DNA of 49,974 bases. Source: an uncultured Eubacteriaceae bacterium (GTDB lineage: Bacteria > Bacillota > Clostridia > Lachnospirales > CAG-274). The translations under genes and the position numbers were made by a program. Position 1 is the stretch's first letter, and each line of letters begins with the position of its first letter. Shown piece by piece: positions 31,749-40,514 of this stretch. Location: NCBI GenBank assembly GCA_946497035.1, contig CAMMIW010000017.1:1-49974 (forward strand). The letters are read 5' to 3'. The notes below the pieces were generated by a model. It ran no database searches. It saw nothing but the letters and a program-made list of their open reading frames with translations, and was not told the origin of the DNA.

Positions 31749-32171
31749 ATGGACAACGATTATTTTTTAGAGTATTTGGAAAATAAATTTTTAGAAATGA
31801 AAAGATATATTGATGATTGCTTTGAAGAGCGAGATAGAAACAACAAAATATTTTTTGATAATATTCTTGAGCTTATAAAAGTAAATATAAGCAAAGAAAA
31901 CGAAGACAACAGTAAGAAAATGCTTGATTTGATTGAAAAGCTAAAAGATACAACAAATACAAATGATGTTTTATGTAAAAAGATGATAGCCGAACTAAAA
32001 AATATTGATAGTATTTATGATGTTTTAAAAGACGAAGAGCCTAACGATAAAAAAATATTATACACTAATATTTTTAAAGGTGTAAAACAATTTAGTTTAC
32101 AAGTAGTAATAACTTTATGTATAATATTAATTATGATAGGTGCGTTTACATTAGTTAAAATTGTATTATAG
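31749..32171 (+). CDS. Coiled-coil protein with C-terminal membrane anchor
   Basis: A 140-residue protein with no recognised family. Residues 1-105 are helical, acidic and Asn-rich (YLENKFLEMKRYIDDCFEERD). The C-terminus is one hydrophobic helix (LQVVITLCIILIMIGAFTLV), giving a tail-anchored cytoplasmic protein. Similar tail-anchored small proteins often lie next to relaxase-accessory or partition genes on mobile elements, where their role is unknown. AGGAGG lies before the ATG, and the TnpV gene follows within 15 bases. Confidence 0.6.
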   Translation: MDNDYFLEYLENKFLEMKRYIDDCFEERDRNNKIFFDNILELIKVNISKENEDNSKKMLDLIEKLKDTTNTNDVLCKKMIAELKNIDSIYDVLKDEEPNDKKILYTNIFKGVKQFSLQVVITLCIILIMIGAFTLVKIVL

Positions 32172-32183
32172 GAGATGATAAAA

Positions 32184-32585
32184 ATGGAAAAATATAAAAT
32201 TGAAAATGGTATAAAATATGAACTTGGAGAACACGGTATGTATTATCCTATGTTTGAAGTAAAAGAGCTTCAAGTAGGCAAATATGGCAAAATGGCAATG
32301 GAGCATATGAAAACAGTAAATAAAGCTAGATACAATATGTTAGGTATGTTGCAAAAGTTACCTGAAATATTTAACGGACTAGATGATAAAGTTTACAATA
32401 TGATAAATGAAATTATGGAGAAAAAGCTAAAAGAAGAACCAGTACCAGAAGATTTTAATATAATAGAAAGTGAAGCACATAAAAAAATGCTTTATAGAGA
32501 AGCAGAAGAAATAGCCTTAAAAGAGCTTGTTTACATAAATCATTTTAAAAATGTTGATATGGAGAAAATTTTAAAAGAAAATTAA
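32184..32585 (+). CDS. TnpV-family transposon-encoded protein
   Basis: A 133-residue protein with the TnpV layout: a short start (KYELGEHGMYYPMFEVKE), the core VGKYGKMAMEHMKTVNKARYN, an acidic middle, and AEEIALKELVYINHF at the end, close to the family's AEEIVLxELIY. TnpV proteins accompany clostridial mobilisable elements and have no proven biochemical role. I prefer the ATG at 32184, placed 9 bases after AGGAG; the ATG at 32175 touches that site. It is the last gene of the small operon and the last clear backbone gene before the inserted region. Confidence 0.7.
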   Translation: MEKYKIENGIKYELGEHGMYYPMFEVKELQVGKYGKMAMEHMKTVNKARYNMLGMLQKLPEIFNGLDDKVYNMINEIMEKKLKEEPVPEDFNIIESEAHKKMLYREAEEIALKELVYINHFKNVDMEKILKEN

Positions 32586-32613
32586 AAAAATACTAAAAAT
32601 TTTATTAAAAATA

Positions 32614-32622
32614 TGTTATAAT
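32614..32622 (+). promoter_or_regulatory. Extended -10 promoter of the Rpn gene
   Basis: TG-T-TATAAT with TATAAT at 32617-32622, 22 bases before the TTG start. No clear -35. Confidence 0.5.
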
Positions 32623-32643
32623 AAAAATAAATGAGGTGTTACT

Positions 32644-33459
32644 TTGCATATAGATGACAATAAAAAGTGGGAAAATTTAACTATAAGCAACGATTTTTTA
32701 TTTAGTAAACTTATGAGAGATGAAGAAATTTGTAAAGAACTTATAGAATTACTTTTACATTTGAAAGTTGGAGAAATAACTTACATTCAAGAACAAAAGA
32801 CAATAGATATTATGCATAATCAAAAAAGTGTTAGACTAGATGTATATGTAGAAGATGAAGATAAAGTTTACAATATTGAAATGAAAGTTTCAAACAAAAA
32901 AGATTTAGATAAAAGAGTACGATATTATCAAGATTTAATAGATATAAATATACTAGAAAAAGGTGCAGACTATAAAGACCTTAAAGAAAGTTATGTAGTT
33001 TTTATTTGTTTATTTGACCCCTTTGGTAGAGGTGGCTCAAGATATACTTTTAGAAATAGATGTGATGAGTATCCAGATTTAGTGCTTAAAGATGATACAT
33101 ATAAAATTTTCTTTAATACTAAAAATACCCAAAATGAAAAAAATATAGATATAAAAAGTTTTTTACAGTATGTAAATGGCGAAAAAGTAAATAATAAATT
33201 TATAGAAAAAATACATAATAAAATAATGAAAATAAAAAATAATGAAGAATGGAGGCGAGAATATATGACACTTTTAATGAGAGAAAGAGAAATTGCAGAA
33301 GAAAATTTTCAAAAAGGGATAAAAAAAGGGATAGAAAAAGGGATGATTACAAAACAAATAGAAATGCTCAAAAGATTTAATGTACCAAAAGAAGATATTA
33401 TAAAAGAAATAGAAGCTGATTATAATATTACAAAAGAAGAGATAGAAAAATATTTATAA
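32644..33459 (+). CDS. Rpn/PD-(D/E)XK nuclease-family protein
   Basis: A 271-residue protein of the Rpn (recombination-promoting nuclease, transposase_31-like) family. The start WENLTISNDFLFSKLMRDEE is the family hallmark. The nuclease core reads RLDVYVEDEDKVYNIEMKV (Asp near 61, ExK near 73-75). FDPFGRGGSRYTFRNRC follows, and the C-terminus is a coiled helix with GIKKGIEKGM and DYNITKEEIEKYL. Family members cut DNA and can stimulate RecA-independent recombination. The TTG start is preceded by TGAGGTG. A partial second copy of the same C-terminus lies at 43482, on the far side of the sugar locus. Confidence 0.88.
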   Translation: MHIDDNKKWENLTISNDFLFSKLMRDEEICKELIELLLHLKVGEITYIQEQKTIDIMHNQKSVRLDVYVEDEDKVYNIEMKVSNKKDLDKRVRYYQDLIDINILEKGADYKDLKESYVVFICLFDPFGRGGSRYTFRNRCDEYPDLVLKDDTYKIFFNTKNTQNEKNIDIKSFLQYVNGEKVNNKFIEKIHNKIMKIKNNEEWRREYMTLLMREREIAEENFQKGIKKGIEKGMITKQIEMLKRFNVPKEDIIKEIEADYNITKEEIEKYL

Positions 33460-33466
33460 AATTAAG

Positions 33467-33501
33467 ATACCTATTGAATGTTATGTTTGATAGGTATTTT
33501 T
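33467..33501 (+). terminator. Terminator after the Rpn gene
   Basis: ATACCTAT (33467-33474), loop of 15 bases, ATAGGTAT (33490-33497), then TTTT. Confidence 0.75.
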
Positions 33502-33581
33502 ACTTTATAAATATTTTGTTATATATTGAAAAAGTTTATAATATAGTGTAAAATAATAGTATTATTAATAAAAACATATAG

Positions 33582-34471
33582 GGGCTTTCTGAAAAGTCAA
33601 AACAGTTGTGCTATTTTAACAAAATAGTAATACAAGCAAGATGAATAAAAGTAAGAAAAGAAGAAGCAAGTTTATCATATCTAGTGGCTATGTGTCTAAA
33701 TTGCTTTAACTTTAAAAAGAAACATTCTACCAAATGGCGTTCTTTATATAAAATATAATCATAACGTTATTTAATTTTACTATTTAATTTTGATGGAATA
33801 GTATAGTTACTATCTTTATTTTGTATATAATCTAAAATTTCGTTTGTTCCATAAGCTTTATCAGCTAAAATAGTACTATTAGATATATTAATATTAGATA
33901 ACATATCTATAGCTAATTTAGAATCATGAATATTTCTACTACTAAGTTTTATCTCAACTGGATTCTCTAATGCATCTACAATTGCATGTATTTTAGTAGT
34001 CTTATCACCACAACTTATACCTATAAATTGGTTATTTTCTTCATTTTTAGCCCTTTTTTGAACCCGAACTATGTGGGTGTGCTTTTATTGTTGTAGAATC
34101 TATTGATAAATTTTCCATATCTGCGTCTTCATTTAAAGTTTTAAAAAATATTTAATAAAGTTCAATCATCACGCCATTTACAAAAACGACTATACATAGT
34201 TTTCCAAGAACCATATCTTTCAGGCATATCTTCCCAACCTGCTCCACTTCTAGCTAACCAAATCATTGCATTTAAAATTAATCTATCATCTTTTCTTGTG
34301 CGTCCCATTTTACTTTTTGGTATTAACTTTTCTATTCTTTCCCATTCTTCATCTGTTACCCCATATCTTTTTATCCCCATACTTTTATTCCTCTTTATTT
34401 ATTGTCTTGTAGTTATTATATAATATTTATCTACTATTTATTTAGTCATTTTTTACTTTTAAGAAACGCCC
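33582..34471 (-). mobile_element. Decayed IS5-family insertion sequence
   Basis: About 890 bp bounded by imperfect terminal inverted repeats: GGGCTTTCTGAAAAGTCAAAA from 33582 and, on the other strand, GGGCGTTTCTTAAAAGTAAAAA ending at 34471 (one gap, two mismatches). TA flanks both ends (catata before 33581 and taatag after 34471), a possible two-base target duplication. The enclosed minus-strand transposase is broken, so the copy cannot move by itself. Confidence 0.75.
33610..34380 (-). pseudogene. IS5-family transposase pseudogene
   Basis: The readable first part (34162-34380) gives KRYGVTDEEWERIEKLIPKS, DDRLILNAMIWLARSGAGWEDMPERYG and WKTMYSRFCKWRDD, the N-terminal half of IS5-type transposases. 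Beyond a TGA at 34162 and shifts, other frames still encode the DDE part: DMENLSIDSTTIKAHPHSSGS near 34100, GDKTTKIHAIVDALENPVEI near 33970, LADKAYGTNEILDYIQNKD near 33850, and RHIATRYDKLASSFLTFIHLA near 33670. Several stops and at least two frame changes are present. It is a dead transposase. Confidence 0.8.
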
Positions 34472-34531
34472 TAATAGTTGTTATAAATTCTTTAATAGCT
34501 ATATATCAACAATATAACCATAAATAGGGAA

Positions 34532-34627
34532 ACAATAAGAGAGTGAATATAAATTATTCGCTCTCTTATTGTGATGAAATTTTATTGTAATGATGTACTA
34601 GTAATAAAAAACAATATTTCATCATGT
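34532..34627. terminator. Two nested stem-loops at the 3' side of the fructokinase gene
   Basis: ACAATAAGAGAGTGAATA pairs with TATTCGCTCTCTTATTGT (34532-34572, one G-T pair, loop AAAT-like), an 18-base arm and very likely the terminator of the minus-strand sugar genes. Next to it GATGAAATTTTATTGT (from 34574) can pair with ACAATATTTCATC (ending near 34626). The stretch 34472-34739 holds no gene. Confidence 0.65.
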
Positions 34628-34739
34628 AAGTGTATAAAAAGACCTAAAAACCTAGCTTTGTATATACAAGATAAAATTCCGTATATGATTAAATATAAAA
34701 AAGCTATTTGTTATTATACTCTCTGATTTTTGTACAAAA

Positions 34740-35705
34740 CTATATCTTGATTTTGTTTATTAAGTTATTTATTTCTTGTATTGTAGGCATAACTTTTATA
34801 GCACCTTTTCTAGTTGTTATTATGGCAGCAGCAGCATTTGAAATATTTAGCATATCAGATAAATTTTCTTTAGTAAGAGTATTTATATCATTATCTAAAA
34901 TATAATTTATAACAGAAGCCATAAATGTATCTCCAGCTCCTGTAGTTTCTATAGTATTTGGCATAAAAAACGGTATTCCAAAAGTATAGATATTATTATA
35001 GAATGCATAACTACCATTTTTACCCATAGTAACCACTATAAGTTTTATATTATATTTAGATTTAATAATAGATACAGCTTTAGGTATATCTTTTTCATTA
35101 GTTAAAAATTCTAGTTCTTCTTCAGATACTTTTAATATATCACAGTAATTAAGCCCAAAATTAATTTTTTCTTTTGCATCTTCTAGGTTATCCCATAAAG
35201 GAGGTCTTAGGTTAGGGTCGAAAGTTATTATCATATTATTATTTTTAGCTATTTCAAGAGCTTTTTTTGTTGCTAGAAAACAAGTTTCATTTGTCATAGA
35301 TAATGTACCAAAATGGAAAACTTTATAATCTTTTATTAAATCTTCAGTTATTTCATTTTCATTTATCATACAATCAGCACCTAAAGTTCTATAAAATGAA
35401 AAATCTCTATCTCCATCTTCAAATGTATGAACAAAAGCAAGAGTTGTGTTAAAATTTTTGTCCATAATAAGTCCTTTTGTATCTATACCTATTTTTTCTA
35501 TAGTTCCTTTTAATATATTTCCAAAAGTATCATTACCTATCTTACCTATAAAGCCTGTTTTTTTACCATATTTTGATAGCATAGCCAAAACATTACAAGG
35601 TGCACCACCAGGATTTGCCTCAAAAATTTTGTTTCCTTGTTGGCTAAGTCCATTATCTGTAAAATCAATTAAAAGTTCACCTAATGCTACAACATCTTTT
35701 TTCAT
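34740..35705 (-). CDS. scrK: Fructokinase, PfkB family
   Basis: A 321-residue ribokinase-like sugar kinase. It starts KDVVALGELLIDFTDNG, continues with ANPGGAPCNVLAMLSKYGKKTGFIGKIGND (substrate and dimer region, quoted in part) and IITFDPNLRPPLW, and has the PfkB active-site motif TTGAGDTF with catalytic Asp near residue 259. It phosphorylates free fructose to fructose-6-phosphate, the product released by the GH32 enzyme encoded on the other side of the regulator. AAAGGAATGATTTT precedes the ATG. It lies 14 bases after the lacI-family gene on the same strand, so both are one operon. Confidence 0.92.
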   Translation of the reverse strand: MKKDVVALGELLIDFTDNGLSQQGNKIFEANPGGAPCNVLAMLSKYGKKTGFIGKIGNDTFGNILKGTIEKIGIDTKGLIMDKNFNTTLAFVHTFEDGDRDFSFYRTLGADCMINENEITEDLIKDYKVFHFGTLSMTNETCFLATKKALEIAKNNNMIITFDPNLRPPLWDNLEDAKEKINFGLNYCDILKVSEEELEFLTNEKDIPKAVSIIKSKYNIKLIVVTMGKNGSYAFYNNIYTFGIPFFMPNTIETTGAGDTFMASVINYILDNDINTLTKENLSDMLNISNAAAAIITTRKGAIKVMPTIQEINNLINKIKI

Positions 35706-35719
35706 AAAATCATTCCTTT

Positions 35720-36736
35720 CTAATCGTTAGTAGATTTTCTATAAATTATATTTGTGTCTACATAGGTAGTGGTAAATGGTAAATTTTTATTTTTTATACG
35801 GTTTAAAATAATATTAGATGCAATTATACCCATATCATTAGCAGGGATATTAACAGTAGTCAAGCTAGGTTCTACTATTCTAGATTCTAGAGAATTATCA
35901 AAGCCACAAACTAAAGTATCTTTAGGTATTTTATAATTTAATGATTTTAAAGCATTCATAACATCTATAGCGATAAAATCGTTAGCACATACAAATACAT
36001 TAGGAAGTTTTTTTAAATTTTTTATACTTTCTAAAATAAAATTTATACCAAAATTTTCATCTTTTTCTGTAATACATAAATCTAAATTATGATTTAAGTT
36101 ATTTTCACAAATAGCCTTTAAATAGCCTTTATAACGTTGGTTAAAAGATTGGCAATGGTTTATATCCCCAACAAATAAAATGTCTTTGTAACCTTTGTTT
36201 ATAAAATGTGTTACCATATTATAAATGCTATTATAATTTTCCATATAAAGCCTATCTGCTAGGATTTTATCCTCATTATCCACAAGAGAATCTATGAATA
36301 ATGTTGGTAAATCTTGTTTTGTAATAAGGTTTGTATAGTTTTTATCAAATAATTCTACACATATTATACCTATTGTTGTTTTGTATCTAAAATTTGCAGG
36401 TAAGATTAAATTTTTCAAATCATATTCTGTAAGTATGTATATAGAAAGTGTAATGTTATCTTTTCTTATATTTTCTTGAAATGTTTCTAAAAGCTTAGCA
36501 GCAAAATGAGAGCTATTTGGCATAACCTTTGTAAAAAGAGCAATTTCTTTAGGTTCACTGCTAGTATTAAAAGATTTATATGCAAATTCTCTATAGCCCA
36601 TTTCTATTGCAGTATTTATTACTTTTTCTTTAGTTTTAGAAGATAAATTACCCTTGTTATTTAAAGCTTTAAATACTGTATTTCTAGAAAGATTAAGCTT
36701 ATCGGCTATATCTTGCATAGTTATTTTTTGTTGCAT
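35720..36736 (-). CDS. LacI-family regulator of the fructoside locus
   Basis: A 338-residue LacI/GalR-type regulator. The N-terminal helix-turn-helix and hinge are ITMQDIADKLNLSRNTVFKALNNKG (residues 3-27, in part). The effector domain shows KEIALFTKVMPNSSHFAAKLLETF, FVCANDFIAIDVMNALKSL and VCGFDNSLESRIVEPSLTTV, the conserved ligand-pocket and dimer strands. It probably represses the divergent transport/hydrolase operon and its own operon until sucrose, fructose or a fructoside binds. AGGAGGTATACA precedes the ATG. Two TAACA/TGTTA inverted repeats sit in the shared control region. Confidence 0.9.
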   Translation of the reverse strand: MQQKITMQDIADKLNLSRNTVFKALNNKGNLSSKTKEKVINTAIEMGYREFAYKSFNTSSEPKEIALFTKVMPNSSHFAAKLLETFQENIRKDNITLSIYILTEYDLKNLILPANFRYKTTIGIICVELFDKNYTNLITKQDLPTLFIDSLVDNEDKILADRLYMENYNSIYNMVTHFINKGYKDILFVGDINHCQSFNQRYKGYLKAICENNLNHNLDLCITEKDENFGINFILESIKNLKKLPNVFVCANDFIAIDVMNALKSLNYKIPKDTLVCGFDNSLESRIVEPSLTTVNIPANDMGIIASNIILNRIKNKNLPFTTTYVDTNIIYRKSTND

Positions 36737-36771
36737 TGTATACCTCCTAACTAATATATTTTTATATATTA

Positions 36772-37014
36772 TAACATTTATTGTTAAAAAAGTAAAATAA
36801 AAAAATATAAATTCTAGATAAATGTAAAAACTTAATAAGTTACAAAAGTAATATTTAAAAGTATTATTTTACAAAAAAAGTAATCTATATATGTATAAAA
36901 TGTACGAAAATATATTATTTTAAGTAAATATATTGACTTTTATTTTAAAATTTATTATATTTTATGTAACAAAAATAAATCTAAAAATAAAAATAAAGTA
37001 ACAAAAAAATGTTA
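36772..37014. promoter_or_regulatory. Divergent control region with promoter and candidate LacI operators
   Basis: The plus-strand promoter is TTGACT (36933-36938), 17 bases, TATATT (36956-36961). Candidate operators are TAACA-tttat-TGTTA (36772-36786, just upstream of the regulator gene) and TAACA-aaaaaa-TGTTA (36999-37014, between promoter and first permease gene, a blocking position). AACTTAATAAGTT (36829-36841) is another perfect palindrome. The half-sites match, but the spacers differ by one base, so operator identity is uncertain. No clear catabolite (cre) site is seen. Confidence 0.5.
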
Positions 37015-37036
37015 TAAAAGTAAAAGGAGGATATTT

Positions 37037-37933
37037 ATGGAAAATAAAAAATTAAAGTATATAAGAGAAAACTGGCAGTTATACTTAATTTTTATGGCAC
37101 CAGCAGTTATACTTACTATAATATTTAAGTATGTACCTATGGGCGGGGTATTAATAGCTTTTCAAGATTATAATCCTATACAAGGTATAATAGGTAGTGA
37201 ATGGGTGGGGTTTGAACATTTTAAAAGATTTTTATCCTCTCCAGATTTTATGGAATATTTATTAAATACATTAAAACTAAGTATATACGGCTTATTATGG
37301 GGATTTCCTTTTCCTATAATTTTAGCATTAGTTTTAAATTTAATTGCTAGTGATAAAATTAAAAAGAAAATACAATTAATTTTATATGCACCAAATTTTA
37401 TATCTGTAATAGTTTTATGTGGTATATTATTTCTTTTATTATCACCTGTAGGTCCTGTTAATAAAATAATAAACAATAATATAAATTTTATGGCTATGCC
37501 AGAGGCTTTTAGAAGTATATATATTGTATCTGGTATATGGCAAGGGGCAGGCTGGGCTTCTATATTATACACAGCAGCTTTAGCAAATTCTAGCAAGGAG
37601 CTAAAAGAGGCAGCAGTTATAGATGGTGCTAATATATTACAACAAATAAAATATGTAGATTTACCTAGCATTAAGCCTATTATTATAATACAGTTTATAT
37701 TAAGTGCAGGAGGTATTATGAGTATAGGTTTTGAAAAGGCTTATGCACTTCAAACAGATTTAAACTTGGTTACATCTGAAATTATACCTACTTATGTATA
37801 TAAGCTAGGTTTGGAAAGAGGAGATTATAGCTTTTCTACAGCAGTTGGTTTATTTAATACAGTTATAAACTTGATACTTATTATATGTGTTAATGCTATT
37901 GTTAAAAAATTTAATGAGGGAGAAGGGCTTTAG
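37037..37933 (+). CDS. ABC sugar transporter permease, LplB type
   Basis: A 298-residue membrane protein with six hydrophobic segments (first LYLIFMAPAVILTIIFKYVPMG near 15-36). The binding-protein-dependent permease loop is KELKEAAVIDGANILQQIKYVDLP near residue 190, which contacts the ATPase. The start ENWQLYLIFMAP and FQDYNP/FEHFKRF features place it in the LplB/YteP group for oligosaccharides. No ATPase gene is present nearby, so a shared housekeeping ATPase (MsmK-like) must serve it, as is common for this group. AAAGGAGG precedes the ATG. First gene of the four-gene operon. Confidence 0.9.
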   Translation: MENKKLKYIRENWQLYLIFMAPAVILTIIFKYVPMGGVLIAFQDYNPIQGIIGSEWVGFEHFKRFLSSPDFMEYLLNTLKLSIYGLLWGFPFPIILALVLNLIASDKIKKKIQLILYAPNFISVIVLCGILFLLLSPVGPVNKIINNNINFMAMPEAFRSIYIVSGIWQGAGWASILYTAALANSSKELKEAAVIDGANILQQIKYVDLPSIKPIIIIQFILSAGGIMSIGFEKAYALQTDLNLVTSEIIPTYVYKLGLERGDYSFSTAVGLFNTVINLILIICVNAIVKKFNEGEGL

Positions 37934-37943
37934 GAGGTATATT

Positions 37944-38843
37944 ATGGCAAAGAAAAAGACTTTTAAAAATTATACATTTCAAGATAAAATTTTAGTAACT
38001 ATATTATATATTTTCCTAGCGTTGTTTGTTATATCTATAATAGTACCACTTATATATATTTTCATTGCATCATTTATGGACCCTAATGTGCTTAATAACA
38101 GTGGTATTAGCTTTAACCCTAGTGATTGGAGCTTAAATGGTTACAAACGTGTTTTTGAAGATAAATTTATAATAAAAGGTTATGTAAATTCTATTATATA
38201 TTCTACTCTATTTTCTATTATAACAACAATGGTTAGTGTATTAGCAGCATATCCTATGTCTAAAGAAGAATTTGTAGGTAGAAAATTTTTTAATATTATG
38301 TTTTTAATAACTATGTTTTTTGGTGGTGGATTAATACCTACATATTTATTAGTAGATAATTTAGGTATGTTAAACACTATATGGGCTATCTTACTTCCAG
38401 GGGCAGTTAACGTTTGGAACATTATTTTAGCAAGAACATATTTTAGAAATATGCCAAAAGATTTAAGAGAGGCATCAGCTATAGATGGTGCAAGCGAATT
38501 TTATCATTTTATAAAGATTGCCTTTCCTTTGGCAAAGCCTATAGTAGCAGTTTTAATTTTATATGCTTTTGTTGGTATGTGGAATAGCTATTTTGATGCA
38601 ATGATCTATTTAGATGATGCAGATAAACAACCTTTACAGTTAGTTATAAGGTCTATATTAATACAAAACCAGCCAAGACCTGGTATGATAGCTGATATAC
38701 AAAGTACGGCAGAAATGTCTAAGATAGCAGAGTTATTAAAATATTCTACTATTGTTATATCAAGTTTACCTCTTTTAATAATGTATCCATTTTTCCAAAA
38801 ATACTTTGATAATGGAATAATGGTTGGTTCATTAAAAGGTTAA
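37944..38843 (+). CDS. ABC sugar transporter permease, LplC type
   Basis: A 299-residue second permease of the LplC/YtcP group. Its first helix is ILVTILYIFLALFVISIIVPLIYI (in part, near 18-42), a MDPN..GISFNPSDWSLNGYKRVF region follows, and the EAA-type loop is KDLREASAIDGASEFYHFIKIAFPL near residue 180. It pairs with the LplB-type permease to form the channel. I chose the ATG at 37944, 7 bases after AGGAGG; an upstream in-frame start would overlap the first permease. The stop is followed by the binding-protein gene after 33 bases. Confidence 0.9.
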   Translation: MAKKKTFKNYTFQDKILVTILYIFLALFVISIIVPLIYIFIASFMDPNVLNNSGISFNPSDWSLNGYKRVFEDKFIIKGYVNSIIYSTLFSIITTMVSVLAAYPMSKEEFVGRKFFNIMFLITMFFGGGLIPTYLLVDNLGMLNTIWAILLPGAVNVWNIILARTYFRNMPKDLREASAIDGASEFYHFIKIAFPLAKPIVAVLILYAFVGMWNSYFDAMIYLDDADKQPLQLVIRSILIQNQPRPGMIADIQSTAEMSKIAELLKYSTIVISSLPLLIMYPFFQKYFDNGIMVGSLKG

Positions 38844-38876
38844 GCTATAAATAATTTTATAAGGAGAGAAAATGAT

Positions 38877-40499
38877 ATGAAAAAATTAAAAAAATGTTTA
38901 GCGTTTATTTTGTCAACCACTATTTTATCTGGTGTATTATCAGGTTGCGGAAGTGAAAAATCGAAAGAGAGTACAGAAGTTTTAACAAATGTGTCTTTTC
39001 CTTTAGAAGAAACAGCAAGCCTTAACTTTATAACTCACGCACCAGATAGAACAACACAAGACCCTAATGAAAGGGCAATATTTAAAAGGTTAGAAGAAAA
39101 AACAAATGTACATATAAACTGGACTTGTTATCCTAGCAGTCAATTTGGAGAAAAAAGAAACTTAGCCCTTTCTAAGAAAAGTTCTTTACCAGATGGATTA
39201 TTTAATGCTAATATGAGCCAATATGATTTATTAAAGTATGCAAAACAAGGGGTTATAATACCTGTAGAAGATTTAATAGATAACTATATGCCAAATCTTA
39301 AAAAAATATTAGATGAAAATCCAGAGTATAGAAAGCTTATAACAGCAGAAGATGGACATATATATTCTTTTCCGTGGATAGAGCAATTAGGTACAGATAA
39401 AGAGGCTATACAATCTATAGGTAGTATACCGTGGATAAACAAAAAATGGTTAGATGAGCTAGGTTTACCAGTGCCTACAACAACAGATGAGCTTTATAAT
39501 ACATTAAAAGCATTTAAAGAACAAAAGCCAGAAGGTAGAGATGATATTATACCTATGTCATTTATTATAAATGGGGGAGACCAAGACCCAGGATTTTTAC
39601 TAGGTGCTTTTGGAGAAGGTTATGGAGATGTGCCAGACCATATTGCTGTAACAAATGACAGAGAGGTAATATATACTGCTACACAAGAAGGCTATAAAGA
39701 AGGTATTAAATGGTTACACTCTATGCAAAAAGAGGGACTTTTTGACCCAGAGGCTTTTACACAAGATTGGGTTACTTATGTATCAAAAGGTAAAGCAGGT
39801 AGATACGGTATGTTCTTTACCTGGGATAGTGCAAACATTGTTTCTAACCCAGAAGATTATGTTCCTTTACCAGCTTTAAAAGGCCCTAACGGTATGATAA
39901 ATGCACCACGTCAAAATGGAAGTGCTACAGGTGGTTTAGATGTTGGAAGGGCAGTTTTAACATCTGCTTGTGAAAATAAAGAGTTAGCAGCTAAATGGAT
40001 AGATTTAATGTATGAACCTTTGCAATCTGTACAAAACAACTGGGGTACTTATGGAGAAGAAGATAAATTCAACATTTTTGAGTTAAAAGAAGATGGTACA
40101 TTACAACATTCAGATTTAGGAAATGAATCTCCTGTTGAGGTTAGAGAAGCTCAATCTGTAAATGGACCTTTAGCTGTTTTAGATAGCTATTATGGTAATG
40201 TTACAACAATGCCAAATGATGCTAAATGGAGACTTGATATATTACATTCTATTTATGTTAAAGATATGAATATGGAATATGTATATCCTAATATATTTAT
40301 GTCTGAAGAAGATTTAGATGCTGTTTCTAAATATCAAGCAGATATAGATAAATATACAAACCAAAAGAAAGCAGAATGGATATTAAATGGTGGTATAGAT
40401 GAAGAATGGGATAGTTATCTTAAAAAATTAGAAGAATATGGTTTATCAGATTACCTAGCTATTAAACAAAAATATTTTGATAAATATATTACACAATAA
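38877..40499 (+). CDS. Extracellular sugar-binding lipoprotein (LipO/LplA type)
   Basis: A 540-residue solute-binding protein with a lipoprotein signal: KKLKKCLAFILSTTILSGV followed by lipobox LSGCG, lipidated Cys near residue 24. The mature part shows the family-1-like binding fold of large oligosaccharide receptors (LNFITHAPDRTTQDPNERAI, KKWLDELGLPVPTTTDEL, MFFTWDSANIV, and a C-terminal KAEWILNGGIDEEWDSYLKK). It delivers a sugar to the two permeases upstream. Given the GH32 and fructokinase partners, sucrose or short fructans are the likely ligands (inference). AAGGAGAG precedes the ATG. Confidence 0.9.
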   Translation: MKKLKKCLAFILSTTILSGVLSGCGSEKSKESTEVLTNVSFPLEETASLNFITHAPDRTTQDPNERAIFKRLEEKTNVHINWTCYPSSQFGEKRNLALSKKSSLPDGLFNANMSQYDLLKYAKQGVIIPVEDLIDNYMPNLKKILDENPEYRKLITAEDGHIYSFPWIEQLGTDKEAIQSIGSIPWINKKWLDELGLPVPTTTDELYNTLKAFKEQKPEGRDDIIPMSFIINGGDQDPGFLLGAFGEGYGDVPDHIAVTNDREVIYTATQEGYKEGIKWLHSMQKEGLFDPEAFTQDWVTYVSKGKAGRYGMFFTWDSANIVSNPEDYVPLPALKGPNGMINAPRQNGSATGGLDVGRAVLTSACENKELAAKWIDLMYEPLQSVQNNWGTYGEEDKFNIFELKEDGTLQHSDLGNESPVEVREAQSVNGPLAVLDSYYGNVTTMPNDAKWRLDILHSIYVKDMNMEYVYPNIFMSEEDLDAVSKYQADIDKYTNQKKAEWILNGGIDEEWDSYLKKLEEYGLSDYLAIKQKYFDKYITQ

Positions 40500-40514
40500 G
40501 AAAAGAGGCATAAA